A DNA stretch of 50,893 nt from Hyphomicrobiales bacterium (lineage in GTDB: Bacteria; Pseudomonadota; Alphaproteobacteria; Rhizobiales; Xanthobacteraceae), in the NCBI GenBank assembly GCA_027307405.1, contig DAHUXA010000003.1, positions 1-50,893 on the forward strand, read 5' to 3'. Positions 40,546 to 49,685 of this stretch are shown here, one piece after another; the first letter of the stretch is position 1; each line of letters opens with the position of its first letter. The notes beneath the pieces are model-generated. The model worked only from the letters and a program-made list of their open reading frames with translations. It made no database searches and was not told where the DNA came from. The position numbers and the translations under genes were made by a program.

Positions 40546-41418
40546 ATGAGCTTTTGGCTGGTGCTGACGGTCAACAGCGTCACTTTCGGTGGGCTGTTGT
40601 TTCTGCTGTCAGCGGGCTTTTCGCTGATCTTTGGGCTGATGCGCATTCCGAATTTGACGCACGGCTCATTGTTCATGCTTGGCGCCTATATCGGCGCGAC
40701 CTTCGTCATCGGCGTTTTCGGCGTGAAGCTCAATTTCTGGCTGGCAGCGCTGCTCGCGACACTTGCTGTGGCTCTGCTTGGCGCGCTCGCCGAGCGCCTC
40801 CTGCTGCGCCGCCTACCGGGCGAACAACTGGCACAGGTACTGGTCACACTTGGCCTCTCCTTCATGGCTGCCGATTTCTGTCTGATGGTTTGGGGCGGTG
40901 ATCCGCTGTCGGTGGCGACACCATCAGAACTCGCCGGTTTCCAGCGGTTCGGTGCGCTCGTATTCCCGAATTACCGACTGGCGATCATTGTCATCGCCAT
41001 CATTGTTGCCATCGGTCTCTGGCTCCTGCTCGACCGCACACGCCTCGGCGCCATGATCCGTGCCGGCGTCGACGATCCTGACATGGCGCGCGTGGTCGGC
41101 ATCCGTGTCTCGCAGCTGTTCACCATCGTATTCGCGCTCGGTGCCGGTCTCGCGGCCTTCGCCGGCATTGTCGGCGGGCCGATTTTGTCCGTATACCCCG
41201 GCCTCGACCAGGACATGTTGCCACTGGCGCTGGTGGTGGTCATCCTCGGCGGGACTGGCAGCCTGCTCGGCTCTTTTGTCGGCAGCATCATCGTTGGCTT
41301 CATTTACAATTTCGGCCAGGCTCTGCTGCCTGAACTCGCATATTTCGTCCTCTTTCTTCCGATGCTGCTCGTCCTGCTGCTGCGCCCGCAGGGCCTTTTC
41401 GGCAGGCACGTGCCGTGA
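40546..41418 (+). CDS. LIV-type ABC transporter permease 1 of system 2 (LivH-like)
   Basis: The 290-residue multi-span protein has the LivH pattern: NSVTFGGLLFLLSAGFSLIF at the start and FALGAGLAAFAGIVGGPILS late. It pairs with the LivM-like gene, whose GTG start overlaps this stop by 4 bp (GTGA), so the two are coupled. Substrate unknown. Confidence 0.93.
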   Translation: MSFWLVLTVNSVTFGGLLFLLSAGFSLIFGLMRIPNLTHGSLFMLGAYIGATFVIGVFGVKLNFWLAALLATLAVALLGALAERLLLRRLPGEQLAQVLVTLGLSFMAADFCLMVWGGDPLSVATPSELAGFQRFGALVFPNYRLAIIVIAIIVAIGLWLLLDRTRLGAMIRAGVDDPDMARVVGIRVSQLFTIVFALGAGLAAFAGIVGGPILSVYPGLDQDMLPLALVVVILGGTGSLLGSFVGSIIVGFIYNFGQALLPELAYFVLFLPMLLVLLLRPQGLFGRHVP

Positions 41419-42398
41419 CGATACGATTCCTGGCCCTCGTTGTCGCATTCGCCGCGCTGGCCACGGTGCCGTACTGGATGCCTGGCGTCTATTACATCAA
41501 CGTCGCCAGCCAGATCCTGTTCTACGCCATCTTTGCGCTGGGACTGAATGTTCTGGTGGGCTACGCCGGACTGGTATCGCTCGGTCATGCCGGTCTTTTC
41601 GGCGTGGCCGCCTACGCGGCTGGTTACATGCTGCAGCTCGGTTTTGGCCACCCACTGGCGATTTTGGTCGCGTTGGTAATTGGGGTGGCCTCGATGGCGA
41701 TCTACGCGGCGCTGTCGCTGCGTTCGACCGGCATCGGCTTCATCATGATCACGTTGGCGCTAGGCGAAATCCTCTGGGGCCTTGCCTATCGCTGGATAAG
41801 CCTGACCGGCGGCGACAACGGGCTTAGCCTGAAGTCCCGCCCCGAGCTGTTCGGATTCTCGATGTCCGATGTGAATACATTTTATTATGCGAGCCTTGTC
41901 ATTTTTATGCTGTCACTTGCGGCGATGACAGTGTTCGTGCGTTCGCCGCTCGGCGCCGCACTGATGGGCACACGCGACCAGCCGCGCCGCATGAACGCGC
42001 TCGGCTATCACGTCTGGGCAATCCGTTTTTACGCCTGCCTGTTTTCCGGTCTGCTGACCTCGATATCCGCCATTCTGTTTGTCTACTACACACAGTTCAT
42101 CAGTCCGCAGACGCTGGCGCTGACTGCCTCGGCGGAAGTGCTGCTGATGGTGATCTCCGGCGGTGCCGGAACACTGCTCGGGCCGATCGTCGGCGCCACA
42201 TTGGTCGTTGTGGTCAAGACTGTGGTGAGCGGATTCATCGAGCGATGGAATTTCCTGCTCGGTGCCATTTTCGTCGCCATCGTCATCCTGATGCCCGAAG
42301 GTCTGGTGCCCGGCACTGCGCGCCTGTGGCGGCTGGCGTGGCGCCAACGTGAACGCGGCGCGAGCGTGACCCCGGGCAGCGCGGAGGCAAAGCCATGA
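41415..42398 (+). CDS. LIV-type ABC transporter permease 2 of system 2 (LivM-like)
   Basis: The 327-residue membrane protein has NVLVGYAGLVSLGHAGLFGV and YRWISLTGGDNGLSLKSR, close to the LivM consensus. It starts with GTG overlapping the LivH stop, and its own stop overlaps the LivG start (ATGA). About ten membrane spans are expected from the hydrophobic segments. Confidence 0.93.
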   Translation: MTIRFLALVVAFAALATVPYWMPGVYYINVASQILFYAIFALGLNVLVGYAGLVSLGHAGLFGVAAYAAGYMLQLGFGHPLAILVALVIGVASMAIYAALSLRSTGIGFIMITLALGEILWGLAYRWISLTGGDNGLSLKSRPELFGFSMSDVNTFYYASLVIFMLSLAAMTVFVRSPLGAALMGTRDQPRRMNALGYHVWAIRFYACLFSGLLTSISAILFVYYTQFISPQTLALTASAEVLLMVISGGAGTLLGPIVGATLVVVVKTVVSGFIERWNFLLGAIFVAIVILMPEGLVPGTARLWRLAWRQRERGASVTPGSAEAKP

Positions 42399-43132
42399 CC
42401 GCGCTCAACGTCACAGGCCTTTGCAAATCGTTCGGCGGCTTGCACGTGACGACCAATGTGAATCTCAATGTCGAGCCGGGTGAACGGCGGCTGATCATCG
42501 GACCCAACGGTGCCGGCAAAACGACTCTGTTCAACCTGATCACCGGGGAACTGACCCCCGATTCCGGAACAATCCATCTGTTCGGACAGGACATTACCAA
42601 TGTGCCAAGCCGCCGCCGCGCTCATCTCGGCATGGCACGAACATATCAGATCATCACGCTGTTCGCGCGCGATACGATCATCCACAATGTGACCTTGGCT
42701 CTGCTCGGCCTGTCACCGGCGCGCTGGAATCCTCTGATCGACCTTAAGCGGCAAGGCCATTTTGTCGAGCACGCGCATGCGGCGCTGGAAAAGGTCGGCC
42801 TCGCGCATATCGCAAACCGGCCGTTGGCACAGACGTCCTACGGCGAGCGCCGACGCGTCGAGATTGCGATGGCATTGACGCAAAACCCGAAAGTGCTGCT
42901 GCTCGACGAGCCGTTCGCCGGCTTGTCGATCGACGAGCGCCGGGACGTAAAGCAACTGCTGCTGGCTATCCCGCGCGATATCACCGTCGTGATGATCGAA
43001 CACAACATGGACGTGGCGCTGGAATTCGCCGAACGCATCACGCTTCTGCACTTCGGCGAGGTGATCGTCGAGGGCAACCGTGCCGAAGTGGTTGCAGATC
43101 CGCGCACGCGGGAGGTTTACCTTGGCCACTAG
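42395..43132 (+). CDS. LIV-type ABC transporter ATPase 1 of system 2 (LivG-like)
   Basis: The 245-residue ATPase has Walker A GPNGAGKTT, Walker B VLLLDEPFAGL and the switch His MIEHNMD. The signature loop is TSYGERRRVEI, a variant of LSGGQ that is common in LivG. Its ATG overlaps the LivM stop by 4 bp, and its own stop overlaps the LivF start by 11 bp. Confidence 0.93.
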   Translation: MTALNVTGLCKSFGGLHVTTNVNLNVEPGERRLIIGPNGAGKTTLFNLITGELTPDSGTIHLFGQDITNVPSRRRAHLGMARTYQIITLFARDTIIHNVTLALLGLSPARWNPLIDLKRQGHFVEHAHAALEKVGLAHIANRPLAQTSYGERRRVEIAMALTQNPKVLLLDEPFAGLSIDERRDVKQLLLAIPRDITVVMIEHNMDVALEFAERITLLHFGEVIVEGNRAEVVADPRTREVYLGH

Positions 43133-43844
43133 CGCGCTCAGCCTCAGCCACATTGACGCGTTTTATGGTGACAGCCATGTCCTCGGCGACGTGTCGTTCG
43201 AACTTGGCGAAGCCCGCATGCTCGGTCTTCTCGGCCGCAACGGCGCCGGCAAGTCGACCTGCATGAACGTTACCATGGGCCTTCTGCCGCCGCGGCGCGG
43301 CGAAGTTGCCGTGTTCGGCGAGCCGGTGGGCGGGATGTCACCCGAAATGATTGCCGCACGCGGTGTCGCGTTGGTGCCGCAGGGACGCCGCATCTTCAAG
43401 AGTCTGTCAGTGCGTGAGAATCTGGTCGTCGCGGCCCGAAAGCCTGATGCCGGCAGCAAACACGCACCCTGGGCAGCGGATACTGTGTTCGGGATGTTTC
43501 CGCGCCTTGCCGAACGCCGCAATCAAATCGCCGCGCATCTGTCGGGCGGTGAACAGCAGATGCTGGCCATCGGCCGCGCATTAATGGGCAATCCGCGTGT
43601 GCTGCTGATGGACGAACCATCGGAAGGGCTGGCGCCGCAGATCGTCGCTGAAGTCATGGCGACCATCCGCAAGCTTAAGGAAAGCGGGCTGTCGATTGTG
43701 CTGGTCGAGCAAAATCCAAAACTGGTATTCGATGTTGCGGATGATATCGTTATTCTCAATACCGGCCGTGTCGCGGTCGTTTCCACCCCGGCAAAACTGG
43801 AAAAGGATGGCGTCGATTTGCGCCAGCACCTTGGGGTGTTTTGA
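43122..43844 (+). CDS. LIV-type ABC transporter ATPase 2 of system 2 (LivF-like), TTG start
   Basis: The 240-residue ATPase has Walker A GRNGAGKST, signature LSGGEQQML, Walker B VLLMDEPSEGL and LVEQNPK. The start is a TTG at 43122: GGAGG lies six bases upstream, the TTG overlaps the last 11 bases of LivG, and the family N-terminus (ALSLSHIDAFYG) begins there. The frame is open to 43080 without a ribosome-binding site. It ends system 2. Confidence 0.9.
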   Translation: MATSALSLSHIDAFYGDSHVLGDVSFELGEARMLGLLGRNGAGKSTCMNVTMGLLPPRRGEVAVFGEPVGGMSPEMIAARGVALVPQGRRIFKSLSVRENLVVAARKPDAGSKHAPWAADTVFGMFPRLAERRNQIAAHLSGGEQQMLAIGRALMGNPRVLLMDEPSEGLAPQIVAEVMATIRKLKESGLSIVLVEQNPKLVFDVADDIVILNTGRVAVVSTPAKLEKDGVDLRQHLGVF

Positions 43845-43884
43845 TTCCGCTGCGTTGAAAATCGAAAGCGCAAACGTTACTGGA

Positions 43885-43904
43885 TCATCCGCTTTCGCGG
43901 ATGA
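43885..43904. repeat. Small perfect palindrome in the leader of the amidohydrolase gene
   Basis: TCATCCGC and GCGGATGA pair perfectly over a TTTC loop in the 77-bp spacer before the amidohydrolase gene. Its end overlaps the in-frame ATG at 43901, an argument for the start at 43922 instead. It has the look of a dispersed palindromic repeat. Confidence 0.6.
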
Positions 43905-43921
43905 CAAACGAGAGGCTGGAA

Positions 43922-44989
43922 ATGGCTGACATCTGGAACAAATACGCGGACACCGCTGCGCGCAAGCACGGCAAGCCGGGGCGCGACGTAAGGCCGAAAA
44001 GCACGACCATCGATGCTCATACGCACATTGCCGTGCCGCGCGCTGCCGAATTCATCAAGCCGCACCTTGACGTCAGCACCATTCCGCTGGCGCACTTCGC
44101 CTCGGCCGATACCAAAGCGATCAACGCCAAGCAGGAAGCCGATATCCGGGGCTGCATGACCGGTTATGACGAGCGCTTTGCGGTTATGGACAGAATGGGC
44201 GTCGACGTCCAGCTCGTCATGCCGCCGCCACCGCAGTGCTATCACACCGTTGCAGTCGAGCACGCAGTACCGGCCGCGCGCATGATCAACGAGGGCGTTG
44301 CCGAATTTGATTCGCGTCATAAGGATCGGTTCATTCCGTGCGGCACAGTACCGATGCAGGATGGCAACGAAGCCGCGAAAGAACTCGAGCACTGCATAAA
44401 GACGCTCAAGTTCAGGGGCGTCGAAATCCTCACCAATGTCGCCGGCAAGGAACTGTCCGACCCTGCCTTTGCGCCATTCTGGAGAAAGGCTGAGGAACTG
44501 GGAGCGTTGGTGATCATCCACCCTAATGGGTTCACTGAAGGTCAGCGTCTATCGCGGTTCTATTTCAACAATATTATCGGCAACCCGTTCGAAACCACGC
44601 TCGCCCTTCACTATCTGATTTTCGACGGCGTCCTCGACCGCCATCCGAATTTGAAGATATTCGCCATGCACGGCGGCGGTTACCTCGGTGCCTATTCCGG
44701 CCGCATCGATCACGCATGGGGTGCGCGCTCGGATTGTCACGCCAATTTGCCAAAACCGCCGACGAGCTACCTGAAGAAGGTCTACGTCGACACCGTCGTG
44801 TTCACGCCGGGGCAATTGAAGGCACTGGTCGATACGTTTGGTCTCGACCACGTCATCATGGGCACTGACTATCCTTTCGACATGCTGGAAAACGATCCGA
44901 TTGGTCATATCGCGTCGGTCCCAAGCTTCGACGACCAGACGCGCGCTGCGCTCGTCGGCGGCAATGCGAAGAAGATGTTGGGACTGTGA
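43922..44989 (+). CDS. Amidohydrolase-family metal-dependent hydrolase/decarboxylase (ACMSD-like)
   Basis: The 355-residue protein is an amidohydrolase-2 family member, like 2-amino-3-carboxymuconate semialdehyde decarboxylase and gamma-resorcylate decarboxylase. The metal-binding HxH is at His33/His35 (IDAHTHI), a His at MHGGG (residue about 250) and an Asp in MGTDYP (about 316). Such enzymes remove CO2 or hydrolyse ring bonds of aromatic or muconate substrates. ATG 43922 is used (GAGG six bases upstream); ATG 43901 lies in a hairpin. It follows system 2 with 77 bp between them and may be transcribed with it. Confidence 0.93.
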   Translation: MADIWNKYADTAARKHGKPGRDVRPKSTTIDAHTHIAVPRAAEFIKPHLDVSTIPLAHFASADTKAINAKQEADIRGCMTGYDERFAVMDRMGVDVQLVMPPPPQCYHTVAVEHAVPAARMINEGVAEFDSRHKDRFIPCGTVPMQDGNEAAKELEHCIKTLKFRGVEILTNVAGKELSDPAFAPFWRKAEELGALVIIHPNGFTEGQRLSRFYFNNIIGNPFETTLALHYLIFDGVLDRHPNLKIFAMHGGGYLGAYSGRIDHAWGARSDCHANLPKPPTSYLKKVYVDTVVFTPGQLKALVDTFGLDHVIMGTDYPFDMLENDPIGHIASVPSFDDQTRAALVGGNAKKMLGL

Positions 44990-44999
44990 ACCACCTCGT

Positions 45000-45024
45000 C
45001 ATGGCCGTCCTCGTCCCGGCCATG
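45000..45024. repeat. Palindromic repeat between the amidohydrolase and the monooxygenase
   Basis: CATGGCCG and CGGCCATG pair perfectly over a nine-base loop. The inner sequence matches the dispersed palindromic element seen at 19369. It lies in the convergent gap and could terminate either transcript weakly, without a T-run. Confidence 0.7.
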
Positions 45025-45034
45025 AAGATGAGTG

Positions 45035-46255
45035 TCACACATACAAAAAATCCAGCACGGCGGTCTCTGCGATCACCGCCGCATCGGTGCTGTGGCGGCC
45101 GGCGCGCGCCTGCTCTTCTTGCGTGCGGCTGGCCTGCAAGTAGGCGCCAAGATGGCGCGCCCTTTCGATGATGCGGTGATTCTGCGCCAGTCGTGCCGCC
45201 TCGAAGCGTTTTAGCGCAATCTCGACATCAACCTCCTTTTGAAGCGCCTCCGCCAATGCCGCTGCATCATCAGCCGCCTTGGAAACCCCGGCCGCGACAT
45301 GTGGTCGCGCGACGAAGGCTGCGTCGCCCACGACCGCTACCCGGCCGAAAGCCATACGCGGCGATTCCAGATCGTAAATTGGCTGGAGAATCGGCTCCTC
45401 GATCAGCCGCACAACCTGCCGGAATTGCGGAGCCACCAGGCGCTCAGCGTCGGCGCGCATTTCAGCAATGGCCTCTCGGCGGATCATCGGCGGCGGGATC
45501 GAAATTGCGTGAGTTGCCCCGCGCTCGTCGGTCAGCAACCAGCGCAACTTGGTCATCTCATCCGCAGGCCGATACCAGACCACATTGTACCGACGGTGCA
45601 TGGGACGGAGATCGTTGTCAGGCCCCGCCACCGGATAGCCAAGAAATTGCTCGCCTGGCGGCAAACCGAAAGTCATGAACGCGAACAGTTCACGGTGTAC
45701 ATCCGGCGGAAATGTGCTCTCAGCGATCAGTGCACGCCATGCGCAGTAGCCCGCATAGCGCGGTGTCACGTCAGGCAGGCATTGCTGGCGCACCGTCGAA
45801 CGGATGCCATCGGCACCAACCAGCAAATCCGCCTCAACAATTTCGCCATCGGAAAAATGCGCCAGAGCCTTGTTGGCATCTTGTGTAAATTTCGCGAGGC
45901 CACGCCCACGATGATAGCGATCGGGCGGAAAGGCATCGCGAAGCAGACGGTAGACCCGTTCCCAGGCGGTCAGTACCTGCGGGCATTCGATTTCATGTGT
46001 CAGCCGCCCCTGTGCATCGAGAATTTTGCGGGTTGTAATATGGACGCCAAGCTCGTCAGTGGCGAGGCCAAGCCCACGCAATCGTTCGATCAGTTCGTAT
46101 TGGGCCACGATCCCGGCACCGCGGCCTGACAACTCGCTATCGACCCGCTCGTAGATATCGACTGCCCACCCTGCCCGGCGCAGCAAAAGCCCGCAGAGCA
46201 AGCCGCTCATCGAGCCGCCAACGATTATTGCGCGTTGTGAGCGAGTCCCGGCCAA
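45035..46255 (-). CDS. FAD-dependent aromatic/heterocyclic monooxygenase (2,6-dihydroxypyridine hydroxylase-like)
   Basis: The 406-residue class A flavin monooxygenase has the FAD loop IIVGGSMSGLLCGLLLRRAG (residues 10-29), the DG motif LLVGADGIRSTVRQ and the GD motif VAVVGDAAFVARPHVAAG. The sequence of the GD region and the HFSDG and YAGYCAWRAL segments resemble the 2,6-dihydroxypyridine 3-hydroxylase branch more than salicylate hydroxylase. The start is a TTG at 46255 with a weak GGGA upstream; no other start keeps the FAD loop. It is convergent with the amidohydrolase and divergent from the cupin-like gene. A role in ring hydroxylation before cleavage is the best inference. Confidence 0.88.
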   Translation of the reverse strand: MAGTRSQRAIIVGGSMSGLLCGLLLRRAGWAVDIYERVDSELSGRGAGIVAQYELIERLRGLGLATDELGVHITTRKILDAQGRLTHEIECPQVLTAWERVYRLLRDAFPPDRYHRGRGLAKFTQDANKALAHFSDGEIVEADLLVGADGIRSTVRQQCLPDVTPRYAGYCAWRALIAESTFPPDVHRELFAFMTFGLPPGEQFLGYPVAGPDNDLRPMHRRYNVVWYRPADEMTKLRWLLTDERGATHAISIPPPMIRREAIAEMRADAERLVAPQFRQVVRLIEEPILQPIYDLESPRMAFGRVAVVGDAAFVARPHVAAGVSKAADDAAALAEALQKEVDVEIALKRFEAARLAQNHRIIERARHLGAYLQASRTQEEQARAGRHSTDAAVIAETAVLDFLYV

Positions 46256-46327
46256 TTGATCAGTCCCGATCTTTTCGTTTACCCATTTATCCTATATATG
46301 ACGGCCAACAGCTTTGGAGGAATTCCC

Positions 46328-46780
46328 ATGGCCCTGACCATGCTCGACAAGCCCGCCGAGAAAAAGGAAAAGTCGCAGTGGCCGACCGATATTGCCGCTG
46401 AGTTCGAGCGCGAGAACAAAAATCCGAACCCTTGCGTCGGCTCGACGTTGCTGTCGGAGAACGAGCGTACGCGCGTATGGATTATCCGACTCGCCCCTGG
46501 CGAACGTATCGGCTTCCACCGCCATGTGCTCGATTATTTCTGGACCTCCGTGTCCGGTGGACGCGGCCGCCAGCATGTGCACGATGGCACCACTGTCGAA
46601 TACACCTATCAACCGGGCGAGACGCGACACGAGACTTACGGCAAAGGCGAGTTCAAGGTGCATGATCTTGAAAATCTCGGCGACCGCGAAATGGTCTTCA
46701 TGACCGTCGAGTTCAAGGACAGCGCCAACAAGCCGATGCAGTTGCCTGCCGGCGTGCGGCCGCAATCGGCAGCCGCCTAA
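46328..46780 (+). CDS. Cupin-like beta-barrel protein of unknown function
   Basis: The 150-residue protein has a beta-rich core with GERIGFHRHVLDYFWTSVSG near residues 58-77, whose His pair fits a cupin metal site, and GRQHVHDG and TRHETYG as later His clusters. GGAGG lies seven bases before the ATG at 46328; the frame is open upstream to 46256 but that part is unsupported. It is divergent from the FAD monooxygenase, and the shared spacer of 72 bp could hold both promoters. It may act in the same pathway. Confidence 0.82.
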   Translation: MALTMLDKPAEKKEKSQWPTDIAAEFERENKNPNPCVGSTLLSENERTRVWIIRLAPGERIGFHRHVLDYFWTSVSGGRGRQHVHDGTTVEYTYQPGETRHETYGKGEFKVHDLENLGDREMVFMTVEFKDSANKPMQLPAGVRPQSAAA

Positions 46781-46798
46781 TTCCAACGGAATTTCGAG

Positions 46799-46828
46799 AC
46801 GCCCGCCCAGTGGGCGGGCGTTTATTTT
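46799..46828 (+). terminator. Rho-independent terminator after the cupin-like gene
   Basis: ACGCCCGCCC and GGGCGGGCGT form a perfect ten-base stem over a three-base loop (46799-46821), followed by TTTATTTT. It lies 18 bp after the stop codon of the cupin-like gene. The remaining spacer to 47035 shows no other feature and probably holds the promoter of system 3. Confidence 0.9.
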
Positions 46829-47035
46829 GTCGCGCTTGCAAAGGTTCGGTCGATCGTTCAATGGGCTAGCCAAGCTGCCGACCTTCCTGCAAACTGCCGC
46901 AACAATCCGCATGGTGGCGGGACCACGGCTTTGTGATAACAAAAAAACGCTGAGCTTCAGAGGGGAGTAACGCCGGCAACACATTGATCGTCGCCGCGCA
47001 TCGCGCCGTACGGCTTATCCGTTGGTGAGTGCGCC

Positions 47036-47938
47036 ATGGCAGCGATGCCGGTTCAAGCGCGTATGGATATTTCCTTCGATCTATTATTCAACGCCATCGT
47101 CGCAGGGCTGTTGCTTGGCGGCTTTTATGCTGCCGTCACCGCCGGAGTGTCGATCTCCTTCGGTATGCTCGACATCGTCAATATTGCGCATCCAGGCTTC
47201 ATTATTCTGGGGTCCTATATCGCCTATTTCGTCAATATCAATTTTGGCGTTGACCCGATCGTGGTCAGCATCATCATGCTGCCAATCTTTTTCGCGCTCG
47301 GCGCATTCGTCTATCAGGTTTACTATCTGTCGTTTGAACGGCGAGGACAGGAATCGCTGCGCGGCCTCGCGTTCTTTTTCGGATTGTTGTTCGTCACTGA
47401 GGTGACGCTGATCCTGGTGTTTGGCGTCGACTATCGCTACGTCGAAGCTTCTTATATCGGTCCGAGCCTGCATTTCGGAATAGTCGACCTGCCGCTGCGC
47501 ATGCTGGTGCCTTGCCTTGCAGCACTGGGCCTGTTTGCAGCGATCGAGCTGTTCATAACTCGCACATTTACCGGCCGCGCCATCATGGCGGTATCGCAGG
47601 ATCAACTTGCGTTACAGCTGATGGCGGTTGACCCGATTCGCATCAAGCGCATCGCCTTCGGCATTTCAATTGCAACCGCGGCGGTTGCCGGCGCGCTGCT
47701 GATCATCATTCAACCGGTCGAACCCTCGGTCGGGCGTGAATATATCGGCCGGGTATTTGCCATCTGCGTTCTGGGCGGACTTGGCAGCATGCCCGGAACT
47801 CTGATTGCCGCCTTGCTGCTCGGTGTCGTTGAAAGTCTAACTGCGACCTTCTACGGACCATCGTGGGCGCCGGCGGTAGCCTTCGGCTTTCTCCTGCTCA
47901 CGCTTGCCTTCCGGCCAGCGGGACTTCTGGGACGATGA
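47036..47938 (+). CDS. LIV-type ABC transporter permease 1 of system 3 (LivH-like)
   Basis: The 300-residue membrane protein has LLLGGFYAAVTAGVSISFGM near the start and the LivH-type AFGISIATAAVAGALLIII in the second half. Its sequence is of a different branch from the LivH-like proteins of systems 1 and 2. Its stop overlaps the LivM start (ATGA). ATG 47036 is used; later Met codons at 47045 and 47063 are alternatives. Confidence 0.92.
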   Translation: MAAMPVQARMDISFDLLFNAIVAGLLLGGFYAAVTAGVSISFGMLDIVNIAHPGFIILGSYIAYFVNINFGVDPIVVSIIMLPIFFALGAFVYQVYYLSFERRGQESLRGLAFFFGLLFVTEVTLILVFGVDYRYVEASYIGPSLHFGIVDLPLRMLVPCLAALGLFAAIELFITRTFTGRAIMAVSQDQLALQLMAVDPIRIKRIAFGISIATAAVAGALLIIIQPVEPSVGREYIGRVFAICVLGGLGSMPGTLIAALLLGVVESLTATFYGPSWAPAVAFGFLLLTLAFRPAGLLGR

Positions 47939-48954
47939 AGGCGATGAGCACCGCAAAATTCTCCCTAACCGCGGTCGCGACCGGTGCGCTGGTTATGGCC
48001 TTCGCACACTGGTTCCATGTCGATTATCTCTTCTTCGCCTCCTATACGATCCTGCAATTCATCGTGCTGGCAACCGCCTGGAACATCCTTGGTGGCTACT
48101 GCGGCTACGTGAATTTCGGCTCGGCCGCCTTCTTCGCGCTCGGCGCTTACAGCTCGGTTGCGCTGATCAAGTTCGATGCCGAAATCGACGCCTGGTTTCC
48201 CGAAGGCGCCGCTAATGTGCTCCACCACATCTTCCCGTTGCCGATCCCCGTCCTCATTCTGTTTGGCGCTCTCGTTTCGGGTGTTGTCGGTTTCGGCATG
48301 GGATATCTGACTTTGCGGCTGCGCGGCTCTTTCTTCGCGATCGCCACCCTGGCGATGGCAGTGGTGCTGCAGACTCTGATCGTCAACTGGGACTTCGTCG
48401 GGGGCTCACGTGGCGCCTACATTATCCGTCCCGACAACCTCGAATTCGCAGGCATCGAGATCAACTACATCGAATACCTATTCGCGCTGATGCTGCTGCT
48501 GGCGGTGATCGCGCTGGCAACCGCGCGAGTGATCGAACGCTCTCAGCTCGGCTTCGGTTTCGCCACCATTCGCGACGACGAATTGGCGGCGGAAGCCTGC
48601 GGCGTGCCGACGTTGCGCCTCAAACTGATCGCCACCACGTTGTCGGGCGCATTCATGGGTATGGCCGGCGCGCCGTTTCCTTACTACATCGGCTACTTGC
48701 AACCGGCGTCAGCCTTCGGCCTCGAATATGCAGTAAACTCAATCGCGATGCCGATGATCGGCGGCACCACAAGCTGGGTCGGGCCCTTGGTCGGCGCCAT
48801 CCTGCTCGGCTCAGCGCAGCAATACGCCACCGTAACCATTTCTTCGGCTGTGAACCTGCTGATCGTCGGCCTGATGCTCGTTGCCTTCGTCATTATCGCA
48901 CCTAACGGGTTGATCGGGCTTGTGCAGGAACGCTTGCGTAGGAAGCAGTCATGA
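47935..48954 (+). CDS. LIV-type ABC transporter permease 2 of system 3 (LivM-like)
   Basis: The 339-residue membrane protein has AWNILGGYCGYVNFGSAAFF, MGYLTLRLRGSFFAIATLAM and the late IRDDELAAEACGVPTLRLKL loop of LivM. It starts 4 bp within the LivH stop and ends 4 bp within the LivG start (ATGA at both). The alternative ATG at 47944 is possible. Confidence 0.92.
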   Translation: MKAMSTAKFSLTAVATGALVMAFAHWFHVDYLFFASYTILQFIVLATAWNILGGYCGYVNFGSAAFFALGAYSSVALIKFDAEIDAWFPEGAANVLHHIFPLPIPVLILFGALVSGVVGFGMGYLTLRLRGSFFAIATLAMAVVLQTLIVNWDFVGGSRGAYIIRPDNLEFAGIEINYIEYLFALMLLLAVIALATARVIERSQLGFGFATIRDDELAAEACGVPTLRLKLIATTLSGAFMGMAGAPFPYYIGYLQPASAFGLEYAVNSIAMPMIGGTTSWVGPLVGAILLGSAQQYATVTISSAVNLLIVGLMLVAFVIIAPNGLIGLVQERLRRKQS

Positions 48955-49685
48955 CCGCGCTCTTGCATGTGGACAATATCAGTAAGCGGTTCGGCGGCTT
49001 CGTCGCGCTGGACGGCATCGATCTCGAAGTCGAACCGGGCGAGCGGCTCGGCCTCATTGGCCCGAACGGATCCGGAAAGAGCACGCTGGTCAATTGCATC
49101 TGCGGCACCTTGCAGAACGAGTCTGGTAGCGTTCGTTTCGACGGCAACGTCATGGACGGTCTCGCCGCCCACGAACGCACTCACCGCGGCGTTGCGCGCA
49201 GCTTCCAGCTGCCGCGCCCGTTTCACAGCATGACGCTGGCCGACAACTTGCGCATTCCCCTGCTCTACACGGTCCACGCCCGTGTGGGACCACTGCGCTC
49301 GGCCGGCGATCTCGACGCGCGCTGCCACGATCTGCTGGAGATGGTGGGTCTGGCAAAGAAAGCCAAGCGCATGCCGCGGGACCTCACACAAGTCGAAATG
49401 CGCAAGCTCGAGCTGGCACGCGCCATGGCGGCTGAGCCGAAATTGCTAATCGCCGACGAGTCCATGGCCGGCCTTTCACACTCGGAAATCGACGACATCC
49501 TGACGCTGTTGGTACGGTTGAGCGAGCGCGGCATCACGATCATTCTGATCGAACACATCATGAGCGCCGTGATGAGCTTCTCGCAGCGCCTGGCGGTATT
49601 GGTGTCGGGCAAGAAAATCGCCGACGGTAAACCGGAAGACGTCGTGCGCGATCCCGAAGTGGTGAGGGCTTATCTTGGCCAGTAG
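48951..49685 (+). CDS. LIV-type ABC transporter ATPase 1 of system 3 (LivG-like)
   Basis: The 244-residue ATPase has Walker A GPNGSGKST, the signature loop LTQVEMRKLELARAM (a variant), Walker B LLIADESMAGL and switch His LIEHIM. The Walker B Asp-Glu pair is followed by Ser where Pro is usual. The start overlaps LivM (ATGA). The stop overlaps the damaged LivF-like gene by 11 bp. Confidence 0.92.
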   Translation: MTALLHVDNISKRFGGFVALDGIDLEVEPGERLGLIGPNGSGKSTLVNCICGTLQNESGSVRFDGNVMDGLAAHERTHRGVARSFQLPRPFHSMTLADNLRIPLLYTVHARVGPLRSAGDLDARCHDLLEMVGLAKKAKRMPRDLTQVEMRKLELARAMAAEPKLLIADESMAGLSHSEIDDILTLLVRLSERGITIILIEHIMSAVMSFSQRLAVLVSGKKIADGKPEDVVRDPEVVRAYLGQ

